Assembly: GCF_003970795.1 (NCBI RefSeq)
Contig: NZ_RWKW01000056.1
Coordinates: 62,001 to 126,000 of the forward strand
Direction of reading: 5' to 3'
DNA length: 64,000 nucleotides
From: Aquibium carbonis
GTDB lineage: Bacteria; Pseudomonadota; Alphaproteobacteria; Rhizobiales; Rhizobiaceae
The number at the start of each line of letters is the position of its first letter. Within the stretch, counting starts at the first letter, position 1. The notes beneath the pieces are model-generated. The model worked only from the letters and a program-made list of their open reading frames with translations. It had not been told where the DNA came from and made no database searches. Of this stretch, positions 18,830-28,550 are shown piece after piece. The position numbers and the translations under genes are program-made.

Positions 18830-19888
18830 CTAAGGCGTCTCGTAGCCGGTCATCTCCAGGTACCCGCGGCCGTCGTGACTGCCGCTCACGACCACCGACC
18901 CCTCCCAGTAGGAGACGGCCAGGTCCATCCAGGCCTGGCTGTTCAAGGCGGCCACCGTCACGTCCAGTCCCCGGTCCGCCAAGGTCACGCGCCAGCGGGT
19001 CGGAACGTCGCGGCCAGCGACCCGGCTCACCTCGAGAGGTGTCGCCTCCAGCGCGCCGTCGCCATAGGGCGTCGCCGTGCCGTCGGCCTCGATCCACGTC
19101 GCGGACGTGAAATCGCCGCCGGTCTCGTCACGCAGCCGAAAGCCCATCAGCTTGTCGCCGCTCGCAAAGGACAGCGAAAACCAGTCCCAGCCCGACTGGT
19201 TCTCGCCAAGCGGCTGCGACGACCATTCCCGGTCGAGCCAGGCGGAGCCGCGCACAGGCACCTCGCCCTCCGGCAATGTCAGCGTGCCCTCCACCTCGAA
19301 GAAGGGCTGCGAATAGTAGTGGCTCGCCTGTCCGGCCGCGGACTTGACCGAATAGCCGTCCTGGCCATGGAAGACGAACGGGCCATTGGCGCGCATCGTG
19401 ACGTCATAGGCGAAGTCCTTACCCGTCGCCGACAATTGCACCGAGCCCAGGAGGTCGCCCGCCATCCGCCAGTCGTCGATCCAGGCCTCGAAGGGCGCTG
19501 CCGTCACGCCGGCTTGCCCGGTCCCGCCGCGCCCGAAGCGCTCGGCGGCCTTGTGCATCGTGGCGCTCGTCACCGCCGCATGACCGAACCACACTTGCGG
19601 GCTCCCCCAGCCTTCTGCCTCCCCTGGCTTCAGCCCGGAGCGGAACAGCGTCCACTGCAGGCCGTAGGCGGTGCCGTCCGGACCCTCCAGGTTCGCGGTC
19701 AGGTACCACCACTCGATCCGGAAATCGGGATGCGCCCCATGATCCTGCGGGAAGGCGAAAGCGTATCCGGGCTGCGGCATGGCAAATCCGTCGGCATCTG
19801 TGCCGAGCCCGGCGAAACCCTGCGCGAGGGCCGCACCACCGCCGACGAGCCAGAAGAACAGGAGGAGCGAGCGGAGCTTAGCGTTCAT
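18830..19888 (-). CDS. AttH-like secreted lipocalin-family protein (CrtC/AttH superfamily)
   Basis: 352 residues. An N-terminal signal peptide (MNAKLRSLLLFFWLVGGGAALA) is followed by the AttH/carotenoid 1,2-hydratase-like double lipocalin. The conserved blocks are RIEWWYLTANLEG, YGLQWTLFRSGL, GSAWLDREWSSQPL and GWDWFSLSF. The ATG at 19888 is preferred over an in-frame TTG two codons upstream. It overlaps the permease stop by 11 bases. In Agrobacterium att loci a protein of this family is encoded beside an ABC exporter just as here. The function of the family is not established; a periplasmic role in lipid or terpenoid handling is a reasonable guess. Confidence 0.85.
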   Translation of the reverse strand: MNAKLRSLLLFFWLVGGGAALAQGFAGLGTDADGFAMPQPGYAFAFPQDHGAHPDFRIEWWYLTANLEGPDGTAYGLQWTLFRSGLKPGEAEGWGSPQVWFGHAAVTSATMHKAAERFGRGGTGQAGVTAAPFEAWIDDWRMAGDLLGSVQLSATGKDFAYDVTMRANGPFVFHGQDGYSVKSAAGQASHYYSQPFFEVEGTLTLPEGEVPVRGSAWLDREWSSQPLGENQSGWDWFSLSFASGDKLMGFRLRDETGGDFTSATWIEADGTATPYGDGALEATPLEVSRVAGRDVPTRWRVTLADRGLDVTVAALNSQAWMDLAVSYWEGSVVVSGSHDGRGYLEMTGYETP

Positions 19889-22277
19889 GGGCAAAGACCT
19901 TGAGCAGGCTCGCCGGCTCCATGCGCGACAGTCGCCACGCCGGCCACGACGCCGCCGCAGCCGCGGCGACGAGCGTCAGCAGAACCAGTTGGGCATATTC
20001 GAACGGGAACAGAAACATCGGCAGTTGCCAGCCGAAGGCTTCGACATTGACGACGGCGAGCAGCACCCAGGCCAGCAGCAGACCAAGCGGTATGGCAAGC
20101 ACTGCGGTCAGGAGCGCAAGCAGCACCGTACGCAGCACTTCCAGCCAGGCCAGTCGCCGTTGCGTCACACCCATCGCCCAGACAGGAGCCAACTGCGGGA
20201 GGCGCATTGCCGCCAGCGTCAGAAGGCTCATCAGGATGGAGAAGGCTGCGACCGCCAGCGTCAGCACGTTGAGCGCTCCCGTGACCGAAAACGTGCGCTC
20301 GAACACCGACAGCGAGAACCGCTTGATGGCCACCTGGTCGATGATCGACGAGGACGGCAGGCCGAACGCCTCGACGAGTGCACGGCGCAGTGTTTCGGCA
20401 TCCTCCGTCCGCAGCCCGAACCGCGCCGGCAGGACCGAAGGATGGGCTTGGCGGAACAAGGCTTCGGCGACGATCGCCTGGCCGATCGGATTGCCGTAGT
20501 CGCCGACGATGCCTGCGATGGGCAGCGTTGTGCCCGGTGCAACCGCCAGGCTGTCGCCGAGCCGAAGGCCAGCACGTCGGGACAGCTGCTCGTTGACGAT
20601 CACTGCTTCACCCTTCGCTACCTGATCCCAGGCATCGGGGGCAGCTTCGAGGAAGCGCCAGTTCTCGCGATAGGTCGCGCCAACCCGCGCGCCGTAGAGT
20701 TCGGCCGGCAGGCCGGCCAGTTCGGTCTCGACCGACAGGATCGGCAGAACTTCGTCGGCGCGCGCTTCGAGGAAGCGTTCCAGCGCCACTCGGTCCCGAA
20801 CGGCTGCCGCATCGACATAGAGTTCGGCCGACAGGCGCTGGTCGAGGAACCCGACGAAGGTCAGGCGGAAGCTCGACACCATGGTGGACACGCCCACATT
20901 CGCGGCCATGGCGAGCAGCAACGCCATCAGCGCCAGGCTGAGGCCGGGCAGTTGCTGTCGGCTGTCGGCCCAGAACCATAGCGCCAGCACGCCCGATGAC
21001 CAGGACTGCCCTACCTTGAGGATCAAGGCGAGACAGAGCGGCAGGGCAAGCGCGCCGCCGAGGAACAGGCATGCCAGGATGCCGAAGCCCGCCACCAGAC
21101 CCGCCCCCTGCAAGGACAGCAGGACGGCCAGCGCGAAAAGGCCGATTGCCGCCGCCCCCTGGAGCGGTCGCCCGCGACCCGATGCGACGGCCCAGGCTCT
21201 GCCCCCGGCGCTGGCCAGGATCGGCATGCGCGAAAGGCGCCACAGCGCGCCGGCTGCTGCCACGAGCGCGCCGCCAATGGCCATGGCGAGGCCCGAAAGC
21301 CACCAGGCCGGGCGAATCTGCAAGGTGCCGGCGACATCCGCGCCGTAGAGACCCCGGATCGTCGCCGCGACGTCGGGCAGCAGGACGGCGGCGACGAGGT
21401 AGCCGAGCACGATCCCGATCGCCCCCGCCAGCGTCGCCAGCACGACGAGTTCCAGCACCATCAGCACGATCAGCCGGTCCAGTGGCACGCCAAGCGCACG
21501 CAGCGTTCGTACCATGCCACGCCGCTGTTCGAAGGCGAGCCCGATCGCCCCATGGACGATGAAGATGCCGACCGCGAAACTCAGGAAACCGAAGGCCGTC
21601 AGGTTGAGGTGGAAACTGTCGGTGAGCCGGCCCACATCGCTCGCGCCGTCGGCGCGTTGCAGGACGAGATCCGGCGCCACCTCGGCCAGGGGCCGCTGCC
21701 GAATCGGCTGGGCCAGGGCCAGGACGAGCCTGCTGACGAGGCCATCCCGATTGAGCAAGCGTTGCGCGACGGCGATGTCGGTGATCGCCGTCCCGGGCGC
21801 AATCGACGCGTCGGAAATCACCGGGTTCGACAATTCGGCGCGCAGCAGTTCGGCGGATTCGGGATGGGCCACAAGGGTTCCCTCTCCCAGGAAGTCGGCG
21901 AGATCCCTGCCGGCGATGGCCGCGCTGGCCGCGGTGCCCCCCGGCGCCGTCAGAGGCTCGACACCGACGAGCCGCAGCGTAACCGCCCCCACCCGCAATC
22001 GCCCCTCGACGATCGGGCTGACCAGCCATCCGGCACGGCGAAGCGCGACGAACCGATCCTGCGGCATGGTTTCGCCGGCCGCCGGCAACAACTGGTCCAG
22101 CTGCCCTTCGCCCAGCGTCGCCGCTGCCGCGTCGTAGCTGGCGCGGGCTTCCGAGTTGATCGCCTGCACCCCCGACCACAAAGCGGTCGCCAACGCCAGT
22201 CCGACGACGAGTGTGAGAAACTGCAGGGGATTGCGCGCCCAATGCGAGGCGAGAGCGGCAAGCGTGGCGCCGGTCAT
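19878..22277 (-). CDS. FtsX-type ABC transporter permease (AttF/AttG-like fused protein)
   Basis: 799-residue membrane protein with two FtsX-type permease halves. There is an N-terminal helix (LTLVVGLALATALWSG), a large periplasmic region, three helices around residues 250-340, a central hydrophobic block about 375-430, then a second periplasmic part and three C-terminal helices. The layout matches large MacB/LolC-like or AttFG permeases of lipoprotein or lipid exporters. It overlaps the ATPase gene by 4 bases upstream and the AttH-like gene by 11 bases downstream, forming a three-gene operon. Confidence 0.88.
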   Translation of the reverse strand: MTGATLAALASHWARNPLQFLTLVVGLALATALWSGVQAINSEARASYDAAAATLGEGQLDQLLPAAGETMPQDRFVALRRAGWLVSPIVEGRLRVGAVTLRLVGVEPLTAPGGTAASAAIAGRDLADFLGEGTLVAHPESAELLRAELSNPVISDASIAPGTAITDIAVAQRLLNRDGLVSRLVLALAQPIRQRPLAEVAPDLVLQRADGASDVGRLTDSFHLNLTAFGFLSFAVGIFIVHGAIGLAFEQRRGMVRTLRALGVPLDRLIVLMVLELVVLATLAGAIGIVLGYLVAAVLLPDVAATIRGLYGADVAGTLQIRPAWWLSGLAMAIGGALVAAAGALWRLSRMPILASAGGRAWAVASGRGRPLQGAAAIGLFALAVLLSLQGAGLVAGFGILACLFLGGALALPLCLALILKVGQSWSSGVLALWFWADSRQQLPGLSLALMALLLAMAANVGVSTMVSSFRLTFVGFLDQRLSAELYVDAAAVRDRVALERFLEARADEVLPILSVETELAGLPAELYGARVGATYRENWRFLEAAPDAWDQVAKGEAVIVNEQLSRRAGLRLGDSLAVAPGTTLPIAGIVGDYGNPIGQAIVAEALFRQAHPSVLPARFGLRTEDAETLRRALVEAFGLPSSSIIDQVAIKRFSLSVFERTFSVTGALNVLTLAVAAFSILMSLLTLAAMRLPQLAPVWAMGVTQRRLAWLEVLRTVLLALLTAVLAIPLGLLLAWVLLAVVNVEAFGWQLPMFLFPFEYAQLVLLTLVAAAAAASWPAWRLSRMEPASLLKVFAHER

Positions 22278-22930
22278 GCCACCCGGCCCTGGCTCAGATG
22301 AATGTTGCGGCCCAGCTTGCCGGCTAGCCTCGGCGAATGGGTCACCATCAGCAGCGCCGCCCCCGTCTCCGCAACGAGCGCGAGAAACTGGTCCATCACC
22401 TCGTCGGCCGTCTTCTCGTCGAGGTTGCCTGTCGGCTCGTCGGCGAGGATGAGCCGGGGGCTGGCGGCAAGCGTGCGCGCGATTGCCACGCGCTGCTGCT
22501 GTCCGCCAGACAGTTGTTCGGGGTACTTGCGGGTGTGGGCTTCGAGCCCGAGCGCCACGGTCAACCGGTCGAGGCGGGACTTGTCCACGGCCCCGCCGAG
22601 GCGTGCCTGAAAAGCGATGTTGGCCGCAACGTCGAGCGACGGAATCAGGTTGAATTGCTGGAAGACGATGCCGATCTTCGTCCGCCGCAACGCCGCGCGT
22701 CGACGATCATCGAGACCGGTCACGTCCTCGCCATCGAGAAGAATGTGTCCCCCGTCGGCGCGGTCAAGCCCCGCGACCAGATGGAGAAGCGTGCTTTTGC
22801 CCGAGCCGGACTCGCCCGTCAGCGCCAGGCTCTCGCCCCGGTCCAGCGCCAAGGTCACACCGCGCAGGACCGGCACTGGTCCCTCTGGTCCAGGAAAGGA
22901 TTTGGTCAGGTCTTGGATATCGAGAAGCAT
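22274..22930 (-). CDS. ABC transporter ATP-binding protein, LolD/MacB type (AttE-like)
   Basis: 218-residue cytoplasmic ATPase. Walker A is GESGSGKST, the Q-loop is IVFQQFNLIPSL, the signature is LSGGQQQRVAIARTL and Walker B is LILADEPTGNLDEKT. The DEPTGNLD form is typical of the LolD/MacB/FtsE group that works with FtsX-type permeases rather than importers. It is the first gene of the AttEFGH-like operon and overlaps the permease start by 4 bases. Confidence 0.92.
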   Translation of the reverse strand: MLLDIQDLTKSFPGPEGPVPVLRGVTLALDRGESLALTGESGSGKSTLLHLVAGLDRADGGHILLDGEDVTGLDDRRRAALRRTKIGIVFQQFNLIPSLDVAANIAFQARLGGAVDKSRLDRLTVALGLEAHTRKYPEQLSGGQQQRVAIARTLAASPRLILADEPTGNLDEKTADEVMDQFLALVAETGAALLMVTHSPRLAGKLGRNIHLSQGRVA

Positions 22931-23037
22931 GTGCCCAAGCTATTGCGCGCGGGTCGAATGAAAAGCCGTCAGGCGGCATTTCTTCGGGGGTTGGCCTGGT
23001 GTCCGGCTGCATCCGGCGCCGGATGGATAACTCGAAA

Positions 23038-23721
23038 TCACCTGTGGCGTTCCGCAGGCACGGCCAGCCAGATCACGTGGCGCGCTCCACCACCGCCCCG
23101 CCGGGCGCGAGCCCGCGTTTCCTCGACGACGAACCCCGCTTGCCCGAGACGGCGGGTAAAACCGGAATCGGGCGCCGACGACCACACCGCAAGGACACCG
23201 CCGGGACGCAACGCCGTGCGCGCCGCCGCAAGCCCCGCATGGTCATACAGCGCGTCGTTTGCCTTGCGGCTGAGCCCCTCCGGCCCGTTGTCGACGTCGA
23301 GCAGGATCGCGTCATAGGCTCCCTTCGCAAGCCGGATCAGATCGATGACGTCGGTCTCGCGAACGGCGACGCGCGGATCGTCGAGACATCCCTCGAAAAC
23401 GCCTGCCATCGGCCCGCGCGCCCAGGCGACGACTTCCGGCACCAGTTCGGCGACCGTCACGCGCGCGTCCCTCGGAAGGTCGGCAAGCGCCGCGCGCAAG
23501 GTGAAGCCCATGCCGAGCCCGCCTATGAGAATGTGTGGCGCGGCGCGACCGCCGATCCTGGCGCAGGCAAGCCGCGCAAGCGCTTCTTCCGAACCGCTCA
23601 ACCGGCTGTTCATCAGTTCGTTGGTTCCAAGCATGATGGAGAACTCAGTGCCCCGCTGCTTGAGCCGCAATTCGTCGCCGCCGGGAACGCGGGCGCTGTC
23701 GAGGTGGATCCAGGGTATCAT
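23038..23721 (-). CDS. spermidine synthase-like methyltransferase-fold protein
   Basis: 227 residues. The Rossmann-type core shows ILIGGLGMGFTLRAAL (cofactor loop), VTVAELVPEVVAWA (acidic strand 2) and YDAILLDVDNGPEGL (acidic strand 4), matching the spermidine-synthase/SpeE-like superfamily. It is shorter than true spermidine synthases (about 280-300 residues) and lacks an obvious N-terminal beta-barrel domain, so it could be a methyltransferase instead. A GGAAGGGG site precedes the ATG. The gap of 107 bases to the next gene and lack of overlap suggest a separate unit. Confidence 0.8.
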   Translation of the reverse strand: MIPWIHLDSARVPGGDELRLKQRGTEFSIMLGTNELMNSRLSGSEEALARLACARIGGRAAPHILIGGLGMGFTLRAALADLPRDARVTVAELVPEVVAWARGPMAGVFEGCLDDPRVAVRETDVIDLIRLAKGAYDAILLDVDNGPEGLSRKANDALYDHAGLAAARTALRPGGVLAVWSSAPDSGFTRRLGQAGFVVEETRARARRGGGGARHVIWLAVPAERHR

Positions 23722-23893
23722 TCCCCTTCCATAGTCCGCCGCATCCGCCGCGACAACGCCGCTGCCGTCGACCGGGGAAAGGCATCGGCCGGATTACGGC
23801 TTGAACGCAGACGGTCCTCTCGTGCTATTGCGCCGTGTGAAACAAGTCCGCCGGCGTCCAGCGATCACCGGCCGGTTCGGGAGGTGACACGGC

Positions 23894-24646
23894 GTGCAGG
23901 AACTGGATTGCGTACGGGAAGGCGGCCTCCTCCTCCTGACCCTCAATGTGCCCGGCAAGAAGAACGCCCTGACGGATCTTCTGCGCGCCGAGCTGCAAAA
24001 GGCGATCGCGGACGCGCAGGACGACGCATCCGTCACTGCCATCCTCCTCAGCGGTGCCGCTGGCAGCTTCTCGTCGGGCGGCGACATCTCTGCCATGACG
24101 AGCGACCCCAAGGTCGCCAGGCGGCGCATGGCGATCCTGCACGACATCGCGCGCTTGCTGATCGCCGGGCGAAAGCCCTCGGTCGCGGCCGTGGCCGGCC
24201 CGGCATTCGGCGCCGGCTTCTCGCTTGCACTTTGCTGCGACGCCGTCATCGCCGATACCAGCGCGAAGTTCTGCGCCTCTTTCGGCCGCATCGGCCTGCC
24301 GCCGGATCTCGCGCTCGGCTGGACGCTGCCCAGCCGCGTCCCGGTCGCGAAAGCGCGGCAGTTGCTCCTGTCGGGTCGGGTCGTGGAGGCCGAGGAAGCC
24401 GGTGCGCTCGGCATCGCCGACGAGGTCGTCGAACCCGAGGCCCTCATGGAGACGGCCCGGCGCTGGGCGGCGGACCTGTCGGCGAACCTGCCGGGTCCCA
24501 AGGGGCACCTGAAAGCGCTGCTCGCCCTCGACACGCTCGACCGGGTGCTTGCCGCCGAAATGGAGGCCTACATCGCCTGCCTCGCCTCGCAGGAACACAT
24601 TTCGGCGCGCGAAGCGTTCCTGTCGAAGGGGAAGACGCGGACCTGA
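23894..24646 (+). CDS. enoyl-CoA hydratase/isomerase family protein
   Basis: 250-residue crotonase. It starts with GTG at 23894, set about 9 bases after a GGGAGGT ribosome binding site; no better ATG is available nearby. Oxyanion-hole blocks are FSSGGDISAM and GPAFGAGFSLALCCDAVIA. The C-terminal part has SRVPVAKARQLLLSGRVVEAEEA. It is isolated: divergent from the SpeE-like gene and convergent with the GGDEF/EAL gene, 6 bases away. The physiological substrate is unknown. Confidence 0.9.
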   Translation: MQELDCVREGGLLLLTLNVPGKKNALTDLLRAELQKAIADAQDDASVTAILLSGAAGSFSSGGDISAMTSDPKVARRRMAILHDIARLLIAGRKPSVAAVAGPAFGAGFSLALCCDAVIADTSAKFCASFGRIGLPPDLALGWTLPSRVPVAKARQLLLSGRVVEAEEAGALGIADEVVEPEALMETARRWAADLSANLPGPKGHLKALLALDTLDRVLAAEMEAYIACLASQEHISAREAFLSKGKTRT

Positions 24647-24652
24647 AGCGTA

Positions 24653-27136
24653 TCAGCCGCGACCGGCGCGCCGATCGACTTTCGGCTCCATCTGATCCAG
24701 CCGGCGCCGAACGATGTCCTCGATCGGCTCGGGCTTGTGGAACAGGTAGCCCTGCCCGAACTGCACGTTCATGTTGGCAAGGATTCCAAGGGTGGCCTCG
24801 TTCTCGATCTTCTCGGCGATGACGTCGTAGCCCAGCGAGCGAGCAACGCGGCTGATGGACCAGACGATCTGGCGGTCGAACCGGCTGGTCGGCAGGTTCT
24901 CGATGAAGGAGCCGTTTATCTTCAGGCTGTCGACGGGAAACCGCCGCAGATAGTCGAAGGAGGAAAGCCCCGCGCCGAAATCGTCGAGGCTGATCCGGCA
25001 GCCATAGCCCCGCGCCTGCCGCACGAACCGCTCCGCCGCTTCGAAGTTCGTGACCGCCGCAGTTTCGGTGATCTCGAACACGACGCATTGCGGGCTCGCG
25101 CGGCAATCCTGGACGAGGCCGTGCACATAGTCCCAAAGCGTCGCATCGCTCAAGGTCTGCGCCGAAAGGTTGAAGCCGACCGTAAGACCGCCGGGCCGCA
25201 TGATGTGTCCATGGTCGCGCAGCACCTTGGCGATGATCCAGCGGTCGAGCGCGGCGGCGCGCCCGAAACGTTCCGCGGCGGGAATGAAGACCCCCGGGGG
25301 CACGCTGTTGCCTTGCCGGTCGACCAGGCGCGCCAGGATCTCGAGCTTTTCTCCCGGCTCGGTCGGGCTGGCAAGCGAGCGGATTTCCTGACCATAGAGC
25401 CTGAGGCGGCCATCCTCCTTGGCATCGGCGATATCGCCGACCAGCCGCGCCGCGGTCAGCCGGGATACGAGACGGCCTTCGTCCTGGGTGTGCGCGATCA
25501 GACAGTTGCGGCCCGCCGATTTCGCGGCGTAGCAGGCATCGTCCGCATGGGCGAGCACGTCGGGCGCGTGCAGCCCCTTTTCGGACACGACGATGATGCC
25601 CACGCTGGCGCCAAGGCGGCGGTAGTTCGCGTTGCTGCCGAGATCGGCGCCGCGGATGGCCGCAAGCACGGCCTGCGCGTGCAACTGCGCATCGGCATCT
25701 CCGGTGCAGTCCACGATGGCGGCGAATTCGTCGCCGCCCAGCCGCGCGACGACCGATCCGGCCGGCAAACTGTCGACGATGGACCGTGCGATCAGCACGA
25801 GTGCGCGGTCTCCTGCGGCATGGCCTGCGAAATCGTTCAGCGCCTTGAAGTGGTCGAGGTCGATGTAGAGAAGCGCGAAAGGCGAAGCCTCCGCCATCAC
25901 GACGCGCGTTTCGAGAACTTCCTCGAATGCGGATCGGTTGAAGAGCGAAGTCAGAGAATCGTGGCGCGCGGCATAGGCGAGTTCGCGCTGCGTCTTCTGC
26001 TCGTCGGTCACGTCGAGCAGCGTGTGGACGAAGCCGCGTGTCAGGCCATCGGCGCGAGAGATGGAATTCGTCGTGCAGCGAACGAGGATTCCCTGCCCGT
26101 CGGCGCCTGGAAGCACGATCAGTCCGGCCGCCCGCGCATCGAATTCGGGCAGGCCGACGATCCTCGCATGCTGTGAGAAGAGTTCCTCGCTTTGGCGGCC
26201 GATCAAGCTGTCCGCGGCAAGCCCCAGCATCTCCGATGCCGCCGGGTTGGCAAAGGTGATGCGGCCCTCCTGATCGGCACTCACGACACCATCGCTGATG
26301 GAGGCCAGCGTCACACGCAGGCGGTGTTCCTCGATCCGCAGTGCTTCCGCCGCCATGACCTCCTCGGTCACGTCGCGCACCGTGCCGACAATGCTGCCAT
26401 GCGGCGCCGGATCACTGGAAAACCGGGCGAGGGTCTCAAGGTGCCTCACCTCGCCGTCCGGACGCACGATGCGGTAGCGCATCTTTCGATCGCCGTGATC
26501 GAACAGCGACAGGTCGCCATGAGTCCTGATCGCCTCTTCACGGTCGTCGGGATGCAGGAAGCCGATCCAGGTCTTGCTCGGGACGGTGCCCTCCTTCGGC
26601 GGCAAGCCCATGATCAGGTGCGTATGGACATCCCAGAAGCTGAACTGCGTACCGATGTCATAGTACCAGATGCCAGTGCGGCTGGCCGAAAGCGCCAGCG
26701 AGAACCGTTCCTTGACGGCCGACAGCGCCGCCTCGGATGCTTTCTGGCTGCTGATGTCGGTCTGCACACCGACGACCCTTAGCGGGTTGCCCGCCTCGTC
26801 GCGTTCAACGACGCCGCCTCGGTCGAGCACCCACACCCAGTGACCCGCCTTGTGGCGAAGTCGCATCTCCACTTCGATCAGGGGCGTTTCACCGCGCAGG
26901 TGTCGCTCGCCGGTGGCGATCGAGTTGTCGCGATCCTCGGGATGCATCAGCGTCACCCAGAGATCGCCTGTTTGCGGCAGTTCTCCCGGCTCGTAGCCGA
27001 GCATCCGGAACCAGGTATCGGAATAGAGGCAGGTACCGGCGGGCAGGTTCCAATCCCACACGCCAAGACCGGCCCGCTCCAGTGCGTGCGCCCAGACATC
27101 CGTACCAAGGGATTGAGACGCGTCGGTCACCCCCAT
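24653..27136 (-). CDS. PAS-GGDEF-EAL cyclic-di-GMP signalling protein
   Basis: 827 residues, apparently soluble. PAS/PAC domains span about 12-132, 142-262 and 265-380. A GGDEF domain (about 383-553) with intact GGDEF at 467-471 is followed by an EAL domain (about 560-815). The diguanylate cyclase inhibitory RxxD site is not present at its usual place before GGDEF. In the EAL domain the signature triad reads EIL (599-601), while the NLS, EITET, DDFGAG, KINGSF and GQGYLFHKP blocks are kept, so phosphodiesterase activity remains plausible. I chose the ATG at 27136, which has a GGGAG site, over an upstream ATG at 27178 without one. Confidence 0.9.
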   Translation of the reverse strand: MGVTDASQSLGTDVWAHALERAGLGVWDWNLPAGTCLYSDTWFRMLGYEPGELPQTGDLWVTLMHPEDRDNSIATGERHLRGETPLIEVEMRLRHKAGHWVWVLDRGGVVERDEAGNPLRVVGVQTDISSQKASEAALSAVKERFSLALSASRTGIWYYDIGTQFSFWDVHTHLIMGLPPKEGTVPSKTWIGFLHPDDREEAIRTHGDLSLFDHGDRKMRYRIVRPDGEVRHLETLARFSSDPAPHGSIVGTVRDVTEEVMAAEALRIEEHRLRVTLASISDGVVSADQEGRITFANPAASEMLGLAADSLIGRQSEELFSQHARIVGLPEFDARAAGLIVLPGADGQGILVRCTTNSISRADGLTRGFVHTLLDVTDEQKTQRELAYAARHDSLTSLFNRSAFEEVLETRVVMAEASPFALLYIDLDHFKALNDFAGHAAGDRALVLIARSIVDSLPAGSVVARLGGDEFAAIVDCTGDADAQLHAQAVLAAIRGADLGSNANYRRLGASVGIIVVSEKGLHAPDVLAHADDACYAAKSAGRNCLIAHTQDEGRLVSRLTAARLVGDIADAKEDGRLRLYGQEIRSLASPTEPGEKLEILARLVDRQGNSVPPGVFIPAAERFGRAAALDRWIIAKVLRDHGHIMRPGGLTVGFNLSAQTLSDATLWDYVHGLVQDCRASPQCVVFEITETAAVTNFEAAERFVRQARGYGCRISLDDFGAGLSSFDYLRRFPVDSLKINGSFIENLPTSRFDRQIVWSISRVARSLGYDVIAEKIENEATLGILANMNVQFGQGYLFHKPEPIEDIVRRRLDQMEPKVDRRAGRG

Positions 27137-27353
27137 TTCATGCTCCCGGCAATTCGCCTTGTCGTTGCACGGGACCATAGATGATATTCAAGAATGTCAG
27201 GTTAACCGCGAAACAGTGCTGCGAACCGGCAAAGTTGCGGGCGACGGCCGGCCTTGGAACGAGTGACCGTTGCTTCCGCGCCGGCGCCCGCGCCGGCGGG
27301 AAGGTTCTGAAATGCCGTCGGACGGAATGGACGACGCCTGCCGAGACAGAACG

Positions 27354-28274
27354 TCAACCGGTCTTGCGCAGCGCTCCTGTCCGCACCGTTTCGTTCGCCC
27401 ATTCGGTCGAGGCCTTGATGCCGCCGAGCGGAAAGAAATGCACCTGCTCGATGAGACTGCCCGGATTGGCGGCCTTGTGGGCGGCAAGATCGGTCAGTAC
27501 GTCGGTCGGCTCATAGGGCATCACGAGCTTGCGGATGTCCATGGCGCGGCGCTGGAGCACGCGGATGGACGGACCGACGCCGCACGCCATCGCGAACTTG
27601 ATCAGCGTCTGCAGCTTGGCGGGGCCGGCGATGCCGACATGGATCGGCAGCGCGATGCCCGCCGCCTTCAGCCGGTTCGCCCAGTCGATGACGGGCTGCG
27701 CCTCGAATGCGAACTGGGTCGCGATCGCCATGGCCGCGTCCGTCCGCTCGGAAAAGGCCTGCTTCCACTGCAGTGCGGAATCGACCTGCTTGTAGAACCC
27801 GTCGGCATCGATGTCCTTGTTCCCCTCGGGATGACCGGCAACATGCAGGCGCTTGTAGCCGTGCTTGTCGAACAGCCCGCTTTCCATGAGATCCATGGAC
27901 GAGGTGAGTTCGCCGTGCGGGTTGGTGACGCCGCCCGCCAGCAACAGGGCCTGGTTCACGCCGACGTCGCGATAGCGCAGGATCCAGTCCTCGAGCATGG
28001 CCTTGTCGCGGATGATGCGGGCCGGAAAATGCGGCATGACGGGATAGCCGTCACCCGAAAGCCGCGCCGCGGTCTCCACCATCTCCTCGATCGGGGTGCC
28101 TTCGATGTGGGCGATGTAGACCCGCGTGCCCCCGGGCAGAAGCGCCTTGAAGTCGTCGATCTTGGCCGCCGTGCGCGGCATGATCTCGATCGAATAGCCT
28201 TCGACGAAACTGCCGAGCAGCGCCTCCGAGCCGGCGGCGGGCGTCTCGGGCGATGCTTGTTTGAAAAAGGCCAT
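27354..28274 (-). CDS. metF: MetF-like methylenetetrahydrofolate reductase
   Basis: 306-residue flavin TIM barrel. VYIAHIEGTPIEEMVETAARL and LLLAGGVTNPHGELTSSMDLM correspond to folate/flavin-binding parts of MTHFR, and ATQFAFEAQPVIDW is the substrate-contact region. The ATG at 28274 follows a strong AAGGGAGGAAG site; an ATG at 28298 overlaps a palindromic operator and is rejected. In Sphingobium a metF gene beside ligM recycles the 5-methyl-THF made by aromatic O-demethylation, and the same pairing occurs here. I therefore infer a catabolic role, oxidising 5-methyl-THF, rather than methionine synthesis. Confidence 0.88.
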   Translation of the reverse strand: MAFFKQASPETPAAGSEALLGSFVEGYSIEIMPRTAAKIDDFKALLPGGTRVYIAHIEGTPIEEMVETAARLSGDGYPVMPHFPARIIRDKAMLEDWILRYRDVGVNQALLLAGGVTNPHGELTSSMDLMESGLFDKHGYKRLHVAGHPEGNKDIDADGFYKQVDSALQWKQAFSERTDAAMAIATQFAFEAQPVIDWANRLKAAGIALPIHVGIAGPAKLQTLIKFAMACGVGPSIRVLQRRAMDIRKLVMPYEPTDVLTDLAAHKAANPGSLIEQVHFFPLGGIKASTEWANETVRTGALRKTG

Positions 28275-28297
28275 GGTCTTCCTCCCTTGAGTTCTCA

Positions 28298-28305
28298 TGT
28301 ATACA
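28298..28305. promoter_or_regulatory. TGTATACA palindrome, operator candidate at metF
   Basis: TGTATACA lies 24 bases upstream of the metF-like ATG. It is one of four copies in upstream regions of this module (28298, 30071, 35804, 36026). The minus-strand context CGTGTATACATGA here equals the plus-strand context at 30071. Palindromes of the form TGTNNNACA/TGTATACA are typical of GntR-family (FadR/VanR) regulators. No such regulator is encoded in this window. Confidence 0.6.
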
Positions 28306-28550
28306 CGAGGCCGATGGCTGGCCGCAACCCGACTGCGACATGCAGCGACGCAATCCCGCAGATGCGCCCGTCATCCCAGGCCGCAGTTCGCGTCAACGAC
28401 TGCAGCTCCGTGCCGGGGCAGGCAAATGCATACATGGTGGCGCCGGCCTGATCGAACCGGGGTCAGCCGACTGTCCTTTCGAACATCGACGGCTGGACAA
28501 TGGCCCCATAATCATGTCCCGCCAACGTGTCGGCGCGCCATCGGATGGAC

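Noticed and set aside
27279-27298. GC palindrome CGCCGGCG repeated twice after metF as a terminator
   Set aside because: No T-run follows on the minus strand; could be simple GC-rich sequence.
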